Shown piece after piece: positions 12,695 to 24,910 of a stretch of 64,000 nucleotides of DNA (its first letter is position 1; each line of letters starts with the position of its first letter). The translations under genes and the position numbers were made by a program. The notes beneath the pieces are model-generated. The model worked only from the letters and a program-made list of their open reading frames with translations. It had not been told where the DNA came from and did no database searches. Origin of the DNA: Gymnothorax reevesii (lineage: Eukaryota > Chordata > Actinopteri > Anguilliformes > Muraenidae). The stretch covers positions 58,680,120-58,744,119 of the forward strand of contig CM056583.1 in the NCBI GenBank assembly GCA_029721435.1. The letters run 5' to 3'.

Positions 12695-12875
12695 TCTGGA
12701 TGGGCAGATGATCCTTAAGGATTTTCCAAGGGTCCACAAGGATCCTGTCACCAGATTCTCTGGGATCCTTAAGGATCTTGAAGGATCCTGTGACAGGACC
12801 CTTCAGGGTCCTTAGGGATCTTTGCAAGGACCCTGTCAGAATCCCTCACAGGATCCTGCCAGGATTCTCACCAGG
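12695..12875. repeat. Cluster of GGATCC-centred palindromes
   Basis: About 180 bp made largely of variants of AAGGATCCT, AGGACCCT and GGATCCTTAAGGATC, in both orientations. It is neither a clean tandem array nor a simple hairpin. Origin unknown; it adjoins the LINE remnant. Confidence 0.7.
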
Positions 12876-14439
12876 GAAAGAGTCTTAGATGACTGCGGGG
12901 TCTATTTCTGCTTGCACCCTTCACCTTCACCCTTCATCACAGCTGTTGTGAGGCTCCCCTAAAGTCAGTCATCATCCACATCCTGTTCCACCATTGAGGT
13001 CTTAGTTGAATTGTTCTTTGTCAGGGAATACCCCCCGACCTCACCACTGCGGGTATGAGTAACTTGACGACCCCGTGGCTGAAAGACTCCATCCGTGCTC
13101 TGAGACAGGGTTGCAAAAGGGTAGAGCAAAAATGGGAAAAAAAAGACAATCTCCAGATCTCATGTGACATTTTAAAATACATGGTAAAGACTTAATAGCA
13201 TGCAATTAAGATGGCTATGGCTGAATGTCAGGTAAATTTAATGAAAATGAATGCTCGGAACCCCAAACCTCTGTTACAATCAATTAACTCTATTGTACAT
13301 CTTCCTGCTGCTTTTTTTGACCACAGCCTCCTCAATAGAAGCCTGTGAGAAATTTCTGAAATTCTTTGCAAAAAACGATCGGTAACATTAGGTCCCAAAT
13401 TTCACGCCCAGATTCTGATTCCGCAGCAACACCTCATGGAGTTAGTCATCTCCAGCAGTTTGATTTAGTATCTTCCTCCCGGCCATTTAGGGTGGTCTCT
13501 CACATGTATCCTACTGATTGCCCACTTGATGTTTTACCCTCACATCTCCTTAAGAATTTTTACTATAATTTGCCCCATTATTTTAGCTATAATGAATTGC
13601 TCCCTAAAATTTGAAGTTGTCCCAACCTGTTTGAAACAAGCCATTGTTCAACCCCTGCTTAAGAAGCCCAGCCTAGACCCTGAAGATCTAAATAACTATA
13701 GGCCAATCTCCAAGTTACCTTTTCCTTCTGAGATTTTTGAAAAGGTTGTTTTTTCTCAGGTCTCTTCGTATCTACAAAGATTCAACATTTTTGACAAATT
13801 TCAATCCAGATTTCAAACTCAGTACAGAGTCTGCGTTGGCGAAGGCACACAATGACATTCTCCTCAGTGTAGACTCTGGTTATGTGCTATACTAGTCTTG
13901 CTAGATCTCAGTGCTGCCTTTGATACTATAGATCACAACATTCTCTTGAAACACTTAAAGGCTGAGGCTGGTTTGCAGGTTTCTGTGCTTGAATGGTTTA
14001 CATTCTTGAGGCAGAACATTCTCTAACAAAACAGAAAATAGCTCCTCAACCCCTTCTCCCATTACATATGGTATTCCTCGAGGTTCAATCTTAGGGTCTC
14101 TTCCATTCTCTTACACCCTGCTATTTAGGTCTATCTTCAAAAACTATTTGGTATTTTATATCATTGCTATGCAGATGACATAGTTTTACATACCAGTCAC
14201 TAATGATAATGTTTGCTCCTTGAAGGTACTTTTTCATTGTCTGGATAATGTTAAATGCTGGATGTCAAGAAACATCGTTCAACTCAATGATAATAAGACT
14301 GACGTCATTTATTTGGCCCTGCTACCTCTGTCACCTGCTTGTGTCAGCTCTTTGTCCTCCGTCTGTAAATTTACATAGCCATGGTAAAAAAATCTTGGTG
14401 TTTTCCTGAACACTTCCTTGAATTTTAAACAAGAGCCAT

Positions 14440-14692
14440 CTGGCAATGGCGGGTCCCCCCAGCCGTAGGTTGTGTAACCTACAGGTTGTGTGGACAGACG
14501 TACGGAACGAAACCCCCAAAAGGCACAACTAGACCATAAGGAGAAGCTCCATACCAAATTTGGTGTTTGTAAGTGGTATAGTTTTCGAGTTCTGGTCCGG
14601 AAACAATTTTATTACAGACGGACGGACAGACGGACGGACGGACGGACACACTGATCGCTATATCCCCCCGCATTATATGCCAGGGGGATAAA
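14440..14692. mobile_element. Unclassified repeat with (ACGG)n core, inserted in the LINE
   Basis: Contains AGACGGACGGACAGACGGAC-type repeats followed by TATCCCCCCGCATTATATGCC and AGGGGGATA. It sits between two parts of the same LINE, so it arrived later. It resembles other repeats in this window that pair an address-like text with a GGAC run. Non-coding; likely a SINE- or MITE-like element. Confidence 0.6.
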
Positions 14693-14836
14693 AACAAGTC
14701 AATAATGATGTAAAGGGCAGCAACTCTCAGCTCAGAACCACTGCCAAATCAAAACATGTTTTATCTCAGAAAGACCTGGAAAAAGTTATCCACACCCTCA
14801 TCATAAGTCGCTTGAATTACAGCAACGCTCTGTTAA

Positions 14837-15379
14837 TACAGTACTAGTAAAACGTCTGGACACACTTTGCTTATGTCACAGTGCTCTGTTTTCAGAGAAA
14901 ATTAAATGGCTTAACTTCTGTCTGTAAACCCAAATTGAATCTGGTAAGAGGTAAACAGAAGTTAAAAGAGAATAATTTACCTTTTTGAATAGTGTCCAAA
15001 ATGTTTGAATTCTCAAAAGAAGCCATATTCTGCAAAGTAAGCAGACAAACAAGCTCTTTCCATTTTCCAACAGCCAAATTAAAGAAAAGCTGTTCTGGAA
15101 CTTGTTGGGCAAAAAAGTCGATAAAAAGCAAACCACAAGTGCAGCATATCTTTGGGAACTTAGACGGCCGCTCAGCAGCAAACTCATTATAGCCATATAA
15201 CTGCTCTTTTTTTTTTTAAAAATGTGAGAATGCTCTGTAAATATGACAGAAAATGCAGGTAAGTTGGATGGATTTAAGAATTAGATCTCTTTTTTGCAAA
15301 ATAAAAGGTACCTATTTCTTTATTTAACATGTCTTGTAAGAAAAATGTGGCTGTGTCCAAACTTTTGACTGGTACTGTA
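14837..15379. mobile_element. Tc1-type MITE inserted in the LINE
   Basis: The inverted ends TACAGTACTAGTAAAACGTC and, reversed, TACAGTACCAGTCAAAAGTT are flanked by TA. It splits the L2-like LINE between the decayed SRLNYSNAL region and its continuation at 15385. A second copy of the same family is at 54820-55348. Only a short decayed transposase remnant is present. Confidence 0.85.
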
Positions 15380-16145
15380 AGTTTGACGAACTCCAACCTG
15401 GCAGGATTATAATTGGTTCAGAATGCAGCAGTCAAATTTTAATGGGCACACAGAAAAAAAGCACATATTACATTAGTTCTGGCCAAACTGCACCAGCTAC
15501 CGGTAAAACGTAGAATTGATTTTGAGAATTTACTATTTGTTTTTAAAGCCCTCAGTGGCTTTACCCCAACATTATACCACCAACCTGTTAACTCCTTATT
15601 CTGACTGCCGGTCACTCAGGTCATCCACTCAGAAACTACTGTCAGTCCCTCATACACAATTCAGAAACAAGAGGTGGTCATGCATTTTCAGTCGTTGCTC
15701 CCAGACTTTGGAATAATCACAAATTACCCATCAGAACCTGCTCTTCAAAGGATCATTTTAAATCAGAAATTAAGACCCATCTTGTTAATCTTTCTTTTAG
15801 CTCAGCCTGAGGCTGCCCCGTGGTCTTTTGATCAAGTTCACTTGTACTCTTAAGTGTCTATTGTCCTTATATTCTGTCTTGCTTTGATTATTACATTTTA
15901 TATATTTACTTCTTTATTTATTTCTGCTATATTTATTCATTTACTTTTAACAAATTCACTCATGAGGTAGTTTTACTCATTTATGTTTCATGATTTGAGC
16001 CTTCCTATTTTTTTTTTCTTCTTATTTTGTTTTTACACTCCTGCTAGATGTGTTGCTCATGTACTTGCCTCTACTCTAAAGGACTTTAGGTCAACTTCTG
16101 TGCTGTATAGATAAATCTGACATGACTTGACATGACTTGACTTGA

Positions 16146-16799
16146 GTATAGGTGACCCAGCAGAAGCATAGCTCCATATGGAGTCGCTCTCGAGATCTCA
16201 GGACTACACAAGCTTCTCCACCACAGCAATTCAGGAAAAGAACAACCAAACACACAAACTCTCATGAAAACACAATCACAATTTTTATTCAAGGATACAA
16301 AGCATGCATGATATCATTTTAGCTTGGATAAATAAAAACTGAGGCTTTTGCTGCATCCTGGCCATGTATAAAAATTTCAAACCAGAGAGAGATGGAGTGA
16401 TTAATAATGAAACAGCCGAAGTGGACCCAGCATCTTCACATCTCCGGTGTGTAAGATGACCTTCAGCCACTGTACCTTTTCGGCATTCAAAGCTCTATCA
16501 AGACAATCCCTTTATGCCTGTGCGTGATGGGCTAAAAATGCTCCATTTTCAAAAACATCTCCTATTCCTAAACATTGAGTAGCTTTTTACTACATGTCAA
16601 GGCAAGATACTGTAGTATACTTCAAGATAACAACGGTAATTTCCCTCTCCATCGATAACAAATTTGTCAATATTGCACACAAAAAGGACTGACAAATGAA
16701 TGCTCTTAGACATTCTGCAAAAAATTATGGAAATTGTAAGAACAAATTGCTTATCAGAAAACCTAAGTAGGAACTGCTGTACATAAACTGTGATTAATG
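16146..16799. other. zmat4 intron 1 between the LINE and a Tc1 copy: no recognisable feature
   Basis: 650 bp of AT-rich sequence; no repeat ends, RNA gene or coding similarity recognised. Confidence 0.4.
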
Positions 16800-18292
16800 T
16801 ACAACCCCAATTCCAAAATAGTTGGGACAAAGTTTAAATTTGGAATAAAATCAACTGACTTTCAAATAACACCAGCCAGTATTTTATTCACAAAAGAACA
16901 GAGATAACAAATGTTGAAACTGAGAAATTTTTTCAATTGTATCTACACAATGAGATCATTTCAAATTTGATGGCTCCTACAGTTCTCAAAAAAGTTGGGA
17001 CAGGGGTCTGTTTACCATGGTGTAGCATCCCCTCTTCTTTTTAACACAGATTGGAGGTATTTGGGCATTGAGGAGACAAGTTTCTTGAGTTTAGCCATTG
17101 AAATTTGATCCCACTCTTGATTAATACAGGCTTCCAGCTGCTGGAGAGTTTTAGGTCTCGTTTGACGGACTTTCGTTTAATTATGCACCAAATGTTCTCA
17201 ATCGGAGAAAGATCAGGACAGCAGCCAGTCCAGTTCAGCACACGGACTCTTCTACTACCAAGCCATGCTGTTGTAATAGCAACAGTATGTGGTTTTGCAT
17301 TGTCCTGCTCAAATACACAAGGCCTTCCCTGGAATGTCATCTGGAGGGGAGCATATGTTACTCTAAAACCTTTATATACCTTTCAGCATTCATGGTGCTT
17401 TTTAAAACATGCAAGTGCCCCACACCATATGCATTAATACATCCCCTTACCGTCAGAGATGCTGGCTTTTGAACTGAACGCTGATAACAAGAGAGGTGGT
17501 CTTTCTCCTCTTTAGCCCGGAGGACACAAAGCCCAAAATTTACAACAAGAATGTCAAGTTTGGACTCATATGACCGCAGGACACTTTGCCACTTTGCTAC
17601 AGTCCATTTTAAATGAGTGGTGGCCCACAGAACATGCCGGCACTTCTGGATCATGCTCAACAATGGCTTCCTTTTTACATGATGGAGTTTTAAATGGCAT
17701 CTGTGGATGACGCGGCAGACTGTGTTTGCAGACAGTGGTTTCTTGAAGTATTCCTGGGCCCATTTAGTAATGTCAATGACAGAATCATGCTGGTGAGTGA
17801 TGCAGTGGAGTCTGAGGGCCCGAAGATCACGGGCATCCAGTAAAGGTCTTTGACCTTGTCCGTTATGCACAGAGATTTTTCCTGTTTCTCTGAATCCTTT
17901 AATGTTTAATGATGTTATGCATTGCCGATGATGAGACCTTCAAAGCCTTTGAAGTTTGACATTGAGGAACATTTTTTGTAAAGTATCCCACAATTTTTTA
18001 CGCAAGTCTTCACAGGTTGGAGAGCCTCTGGCCATCTTTACTTCTGAGAGGCTCAGCCTCTCTAAAACATCCCTTTTATAGCCAATCATGTTACACACCT
18101 GATGCCTATTAACTTAATTACTTGCTAAATGTACTTTCAGCTGATTCTCTTGTATATCAACTGCTTTCTCAGCCCTTTTTTGCCTGTGTCCCAACTTTTT
18201 TGAGACCTGTTGCTGCCAGAAAATTTGAAATAAGCTCATTTTATGGATAAAAATGTAAAATGTCTCAGTTTCGTTATTTGAAATGTTATTAA
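16800..18292 (-). mobile_element. Tc1-like element, copy 1 (right end lost)
   Basis: The left end TACAACCCCAATTCCAAAAT begins at 16800. The minus strand carries a broken transposase: [20 protein letters not shown], then a frameshifted middle, then VFEQDNAKPHTVAITTAW and CPDLSPIENIWCIIKRK, including the DD34E-type aspartate and glutamate regions. The right inverted repeat is missing: the sequence stops where a hairpin MITE begins at 18293. Same family as the copies at 46948 and 56875. Confidence 0.92.
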
Positions 18293-18436
18293 GCATTATT
18301 ACACTCGAGGTGTGCTTGACCGTCTTTATTGTCATGACAGTGATGCGGCCAGGAAAGAGGCGCTTGCATCGAGTACCGTTAGCATCGCTGAAGTGACAAT
18401 AATGACGGTCAAGTACAGCCTCGCATGTAATAATGC
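18293..18436. mobile_element. Palindromic hairpin MITE
   Basis: A 144-bp fold-back. The left arm starts GCATTATTACACTCGAGG and the reverse complement of the right arm starts GCATTATTACATGCGAGG. Similarity continues through CTTGACCGTC and TTATTGTCA for over 50 bp. It replaces the lost end of the adjacent Tc1 copy. Confidence 0.85.
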
Positions 18437-18627
18437 GATTATACAACAAGAGCAAACCGAGATTTCTGACCTCTGCCAAGGGATAACGTTGATACAAATG
18501 CAAGATCTTTCTCTCAGGGAAAATTCCAGGACGATCAGTCAAGTTGCTCGGATGGGAATATTTTTTGTCATTTCCACAAATGAGGTTGAATAGTTAAAGT
18601 TGTGCCAGATCTGGTAAGCATTCATCA

Positions 18628-19165
18628 AGAGGTATTACCTCTGGAGTCCAAATTGTTGATCCTCATCTGGATCTGGACCCATGAGAATGGAAGTCATTAC
18701 TGATCTTTTAAGAATCTTTCATTACCATGTCAATATCTCTGGTCAATATTTGGTAGAAATGCTGCAGTTGTAATGGAGAATTGCCTAATTGAAAATCATA
18801 AAATATTGACCCGGATCTGGATCCAGATTCAAAATCTTGAGCCACATGATCTTCATACTTATATAAACAATTGCCCAAGATCTACATTCAGAGTAGATTT
18901 AATCAAAATCCATTCATTAGGTTTGGAGAAATGTCACTTAGTTTGTAAAAAAATGATCCGGATCCAAAATCCGGATCCAGATCCGGATCATCATAAAAAT
19001 GGAGTCGTCCATGGACCAAGCCCTACCTCTGGTGAAAATTTCATGAAGATCCGTCCAGTAGTTTCCGAGAAATCCTGTCCACAGACAAACAAACAAACAA
19101 ACAGACGGACAAATAAATAAACCGACTCGATCGCATAACCTCCTTGGCGGAGGTAACTATTACCA
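18628..19165. mobile_element. Unclassified repeat with GGTATTACCTC / GGCGGAGGTAA ends
   Basis: Starts AAGAGGTATTACCTCTGG and ends CTCCTTGGCGGAGGTAACTA. It contains GATCCGTCCAGTAGTTTCCG and a (CAAA)n/(GGACAAA) run. Similar in style to the repeat at 39833-40140. Non-coding; a non-autonomous element is likely. Confidence 0.55.
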
Positions 19166-22100
19166 ACAAAATAATATGTAAAATCAAAATGTATTCATAC
19201 TGTGGGCATTTCGCTCTCAAATTATGAAAGTTTTTTTGCTTGTATTCTCTCCTTTTCAGTGGAAATACATGAGATCTGATGTTAACTAGTCCCAGTCATT
19301 TCAATTGACAAGCTTTTTTTTGCCATTTTTGCATGATTGTATTCATTTGGTGAATAGTAATTGAATGTATAAGCAAAACTAGTTCAGGCAATAAACTCAA
19401 GTCAGAGCTGAGCACATCAGATGATCAGAGCAGAGTCTACTTGCAGCGAGATCTGTGTGAATACCCCTATCAGAGAGCGAGAACAACACATACAGCAATT
19501 TAGTTCTCTATTTTAGGACAGTCAAGCTCACTCACTTCTGCTGCTTAATTTGCTACCTTCTGTGCAGAACCTTCTGCGAATGTTATGACACCTTTGTGTC
19601 AATAAATATTTAATAAAAATACATGAGTTTATCTGACTGAACATACATTAGTCCACACCAAGTGGAGAAACCCAGAATAACCTGCCCCGCATCACTATAT
19701 AAAACCTTTCACCTACTAATGCATCCCAACCCCCCCCCCCCCCCCGCCCCACTCCACCCCCACCCATCCCACAGGGCTGAGTGGGTGGAGCCAGAGGAGC
19801 AGAAACACCAATCAATAATCAATTACAACTGACCCAGCAACTCCCACAAACATGTCCTGCATTAATCATTGGGGTTAAACAAACATGACCGGAGAGGGAG
19901 CGAAGCTATGCCCAGTCATTAAACTACCTTCATCGCCCAGACAATGCAAAACCTCAGCAAAAACCACAGCAACAAGAAATAATGACATAATTATTGCTGC
20001 CTATATAACCCCAACAACCCCTGTCCTGAAGTGAACAAACACTGCTGAATTCAAGATGATATGAGAGAACAGCCAGAAATTGTGTGCAAGCATAACAAAA
20101 AGTCTGCCTTAGCAAGTATTTCAGACTTTACATGGGACTTAATATCATAAATGAAAGCAAATATTTGTGTTTTCAAGTAACTGCTTGAGTCAGTCAATTT
20201 TACTACCATCCATCCTAAAATGAGTCACACTGGTGTCACCTGATTGGCAACATCTTTGCCTTATTCAGAAAAAAAGTGATTAAAATAAGATTTTAAGTCC
20301 AAAGTACAAAGATGAAATACATGACTCATTTTTTGGCTTTTGCTTATTAATTAGTTGTACAGCCATTCCCTGCAATTCACTGGAGGCTGTAGTTCAGAGA
20401 CTCAGAGACAAATGGCATTCACTAAAGCATGATGACACATCACTACAGATAGCACAAGTTTTGGCCTCTTCTACTCTACCACTTTCATCAGACGCTCCCG
20501 CGGGACACAGCATCCATGAAACTTCCCTGAAACAAGGCGCCAGAGGACTCAGTGACCTCTGCAGGTCTGTGATCTCTGACCTTTGACCGTAGAAAGGTCA
20601 GCATACACTTAAACAAACAAACAAAAAAAAACATTTTATTTAACTCTTGTTGAAGCATATTTAACACCATGGATCCTGTTTAACGAAACTGTGTTACCCA
20701 GTGACAGCAGTGAGCAAAACCTGGAACAAAATATTTATATTAGACTGGAGTAAAAAAAAAAAAAAACACAGTTATCCCCCAAATTCAGTAATCCAGCTTC
20801 ATGAAACATATCACCTAACAAGAGCCTGCTTTGATATACCAACATCCGTGTCCACATTCAGTGACATATTAGTATATAATTTCTGATGTGTCAATGCATA
20901 AACAGGTTCAAAAATAGGTTTACAATTTGAGTGGCACAAACAACCGGCACCTTCATTGTGCATTCTCTGTAACAAATTAGCACTACCCTCCATTAATGCT
21001 CTGGTGGCCTATAAAGATGTTTCCATGCGGTCAATACGAACAGGATTATATGTGGAATCATTTGAAGGCAATTCATGGTGGGGAATAGGTGTTGTGGGAG
21101 TGGCTATTTTTCAGGCAGTCTACTGCCTATAAAAGATAATTGAACTGTAAGAAGATAAGCACATGCTACCAGCTGCCTCCCAGCTTCTCCTCTGTACCTT
21201 TATCAAATCAGGCACTCCACAGGCCATCACTGACTATCTCAGGGAAGCAAGGTCATTGTGCACTGAAAGCAAATCTCTCCGACAGGAGTGTGCCATCATC
21301 TCTTTATGATGGAACGTTTTTATTCATTCCAGATTATTTCATTTTAAATTTGGGCCCAATAGAACAGGAAACACAAAACACTCCCACAATGCTGTGTAAT
21401 GGTTGTTAGAACTCTGAAAAAATGTAAAGGTAACATTTCAGGAATGTTTCTTGTGTGCTTGTCTCATGGTTCATGGGTCGTCCTCAAATAATATCAATTT
21501 AAAAAATTATTATCGTCACCATCATCAAAACAGCTATGTATTTATCCACCTTCAATAAACCTTCGTTAGTTCTTAAGAAAGTAAAGACAATGAAGTTTTA
21601 AGACATTTAATACAACAAGGGTACATGTTATGAATCTATGAAATGGTCATGAATATCATTGACCACAGAACCATTGTAACATGTTGAATTTACATAGTAG
21701 CTGTATGCAAGAAAATAACCTATGGAAAATCAGAGAAGGTACAGCAATACAATGTATTATATATTACATGAACCTATTGCTATGTATCTCTATGTACATT
21801 TGTAATGGAATCTGCATACATCAAGGGTAAGCACCACACAGGACACTGACTGAAGAAGACGATAACAAAAGCCAGACGATGAGAGGCCAGAGGCCATTTT
21901 ATTATCCTCTTACTGACAGCAGAAAAGTGAATTAAACCTATAATCAATAAAGTGGTAGCAGTTGCAGTCCATTAGTGGTTCTGCCGAGATGGATCATGCA
22001 AATGGTCTCACCACTGGACAATAGGGACTGCCTATATAACAACTAAAAAAGTATTGTTAAAGTCCATCGTGCGAACCATGAAGAAATTACAGTTTTCCTT

Positions 22101-23327
22101 CTTAAAAGTGTTACAGGGACCAATTTGAGATTAATGTCCGTTCTTTTGGAGCAAGATGTTTTTTCTCATGTTTCTTTCAAGTTTTTACATACTTTTGGCT
22201 ATGCAGTGTTTTCATAACTACTGTGCAAAGTTTTAACATGTCAAAATTGACATTTGGTAAAACCAAGGGGCCAATATAACATAGGCACAAATGCTCTCTG
22301 AAAAGAAAGAACTGTACAAGGCGCATTTAACAGTCAGCTCATACATTTTGTTCGGTGCCATAATGAGATTAATGATTAAAAGTAACTAGATACTGTAGAA
22401 AGATTTGCATCAGTTAATGCACATTTTGTCATGTTTCACACCAAAATCCCTATTGTAAAAAATGAAAAATATCATGCAAATGATTACAAATATTTGTAAT
22501 CCAAAGACAACAACACGAAGAGGACAAAGCCATAGTATTTGTGTGTGACCACTGTCTACTCAGAAGACCAATATCTTATACAACAGCACAACATTAAATG
22601 TATGGCTCTGATGCACAGCTATATAGTCCAATAAATTGGGAGACAAAATCAATTAAAATCTGTAGAGAACACTGAAAGATGTATAATTTAACACAAAGTG
22701 AAAGTTATCTCGTCATAATAACGCACTGATTTTGAATGCAACACCGAAAGCACAGCCAGCAAGCAACAAAAGCGATCAACTCAATTTTAATAGCCTGTGC
22801 TATTTTCAGCTCAATGAAATGTCTTGTCCAGAAGTCAGATCTTTGTGATGCTTCTCACAGCTTATAGATGTGTCTTCCCGTATTCGATCGATGATGGTTC
22901 CCTTTGCCAAAGAGAAACATGAAGGTGCCTGAGAAACTCCAAACTACCCATTAAACCAAAACGCTCGCAGCTGCTAAGCACAACCACCTGCCGCACTGTA
23001 AATGTCCACTGTATCAAACGTGCCAGCGCACGAGGGTTATAAAGTCACAAAGAAATCAACCACCGGTCGTGACAAATAGCCCACCTTCGTTAGTCAAGGT
23101 TGGACGCAGAATTGTACTGGCCCGACACAACGACAGTTTTAAAAGCGAGCTTTACAGTTGAAAGTTCGGTTCAAGTTTATAGAATTAAATTAAATCATAT
23201 TTTGAATGATGGCCGCAGGTGAGCCCGTGCCTCTGAGATTACGTGACTTTGGCAGACACAGGTGCTCCAAAGCTGTAGCAAAAAATCCCTGAACAGTTCC
23301 AAAGTAAAGCTACAACAATTAACGTAC
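19166..23327. other. zmat4 intron 1, 5' part: mostly plain sequence with a poly-C run
   Basis: 4.2 kb without recognisable transposon ends or exons. The one notable element is a run of 16 C at 19730-19745, followed by GCCCCACTCCACCCCCACCC. The parts around 20000 and 21840-22030 are repeat-poor and could contain conserved non-coding DNA, but this is not testable here. Confidence 0.4.
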
Positions 23328-23470
23328 CTGAGATTCGTCCAGGTGCACGGGTAATACCGTTAGCTGTTGCTGAACTTGGAAAGAAACGGCGTATTCCATT
23401 GATGTGCCGGGCGTAAAAAAATGTGAACCGCTGTTACATGTTCCTGCAGTACTTCAGCAGCGCTGCTCCC
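23328..23470 (-). promoter_or_regulatory. zmat4: Candidate zmat4 non-coding first exon and promoter
   Basis: On the minus strand a relatively CpG-rich stretch ends in a strong splice donor, ACGAATCTCAG|GTACGTTAA, with the exon boundary at 23328. No good open frame crosses it, which fits a 5' UTR exon joined to the coding exon at 8107 across a 15.2-kb intron. The upstream side (about 23400-23520) holds GGGGCGGGGAGCAGCGCTG-type GC boxes on the minus strand. Nothing else in the intervening 15 kb looks like a better first exon. The donor and base composition are seen; assigning them to zmat4 is inference, and the transcription start is only approximate. Confidence 0.5.
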
Positions 23471-23529
23471 CGCCCCTCCTCTAGCGCATTGACAGCCTCT
23501 TTGTAGTAGCCATAGTAGTAGGCGAGAGT

Positions 23530-24910
23530 CCCAGCTATTAGCCTATACATCCCCATTCAAGCCACAGAAGTTGAGTCAAACACCGATGCGTTGCGGACAA
23601 AAACAAGAGCTGATAAATGCCAATCTGGTTCCGTCGCATACCCGAATGCAGAAGCCTATAATCCATGATAAAATGCACTATAATTGTACATTGAAAAGGA
23701 GAAAGATGGCCAATCATCGGGGCATATGACAACACAAAGGGTGAAATATTCTGATCATATTAGCAGCATAAGCAATGTAACCACGCGAGTGTCATCACCT
23801 CTAAGTTGTTGATTACTCTCGGCACATCGACGTGCAGGTTCAGCAAAAGAGCCGCAAAGACGATAAATTTGCAATTAGACGGTTAAATTTGGGAAAATTT
23901 GAAGAAAAAAAAACCCAGCCTCATCAATCCTTGCCTATACCGAAGCGCAATGTTCGTGCGAAGTTTCCGATTGATTGGCCGACCGACTGAGGAGAAAAAT
24001 TGATTCAAGAAGGCGAAGTATTCAACATTTTATGGTAGAATTCATCATTATTTGTCAATTATTGGTCATAATATATAAATAACATTCATAGCCATTATGG
24101 GGTGTAGGCATCTAATTAACTAGAGTTAAATCTTTGGGGTAGTTTGAAAGTGTTGAAAATAATGGTTATTTCCATTAAAATTAACACTCCCATCGTTAAA
24201 ATGGAAATTGAGTTCGTGTTATACGAGGGAGAAACGCATTTTCGTCAAATCTGTAAAGCGTTACATGATCGGCCCGGCTCTAAAAGTGTCGATATATGGT
24301 CAATTTTCCCCGAGATTTCAACATAAAACTAGTACATTATGCATGACTGACCCAAACGGATGCCATTTTCTCTTGGGAGTAGAGAATAAGCGCAAAAAGT
24401 TGATTTATCAAAGTAGTCTAGCGTCTCACTCGTATTGTCGTGCATAATTATAAAGGACTAGCCCAGCATATGCGAAATACGATTCTATATCATTGTATGA
24501 GCCTTCATTTAAATGTAAAATGTTTACACCAATTTGTCAAGGTTCCGCAGGTTGAAACAGCGATATGGTTAAATCAGTCTTACATCTTGTGTACAACTTA
24601 AATTAATGCGCATTTTCATTGAACTTATCGTTTTGACGTTTTGTAAACTTAAATCCTCCATCAGTTTATCAGGAGCACGTGCCCAGTTTATCAGCTATTT
24701 TTTTTTTTGTGACGTCATATGGTGGGGTGTGTCAGTTTTTCAGTCTGTTCAGTTTGGATTATGAGCTTTTTGAATTTGTATTTATTGTTTTTCACATTCA
24801 TTTTTTAGTTTTTGTAGTTTACTGCATTCGTCTAGTCATTTCCTTTCAACTGTCATTTACTATGTGCTTTCTGTTTTCACTCCCTCGCGTGCACTGCCCC
24901 TTCCTCATTG
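23530..24910. other. Intergenic sequence upstream of zmat4: nothing recognised
   Basis: 1.4 kb with scattered CpGs near the zmat4 promoter, then AT-rich sequence. No coding similarity or repeat ends seen; open frames here are short and unsupported. Confidence 0.4.

Larger units (their letters stand above)
13300..16145 (+). mobile_element. L2-like LINE remnant, interrupted by two later insertions
   Basis: Plus-strand reverse transcriptase fragments are typical of fish L2/CR1-clade LINEs. QPLLKKPSLDPEDLNNYRPI lies at 13650-13710, a decayed [16 protein letters not shown] at 13895-13945, GIPRGSIL at about 14065-14090, and the CYADD catalytic region near 14165-14180 in shifted frames. After a repeat at 14440-14692 the LINE resumes with LSQKDLEKVIHTLIISRLNY at about 14760-14820. 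It is broken again by a Tc1-type MITE and resumes at 15385-15850. The tail ends in TGACATGACTTGACTTG repeats near 16120-16145. Many stops and frameshifts; inactive. Confidence 0.85.

Noticed and set aside
18312..18593. 93-aa and 142-aa open frames over the hairpin at 18.3 kb
   Set aside because: They cross the palindromic MITE and a Tc1 end; not genes.
24144..24447. Small plus-strand open frames upstream of the TTAA element
   Set aside because: No similarity, no exon signals, and length expected by chance.
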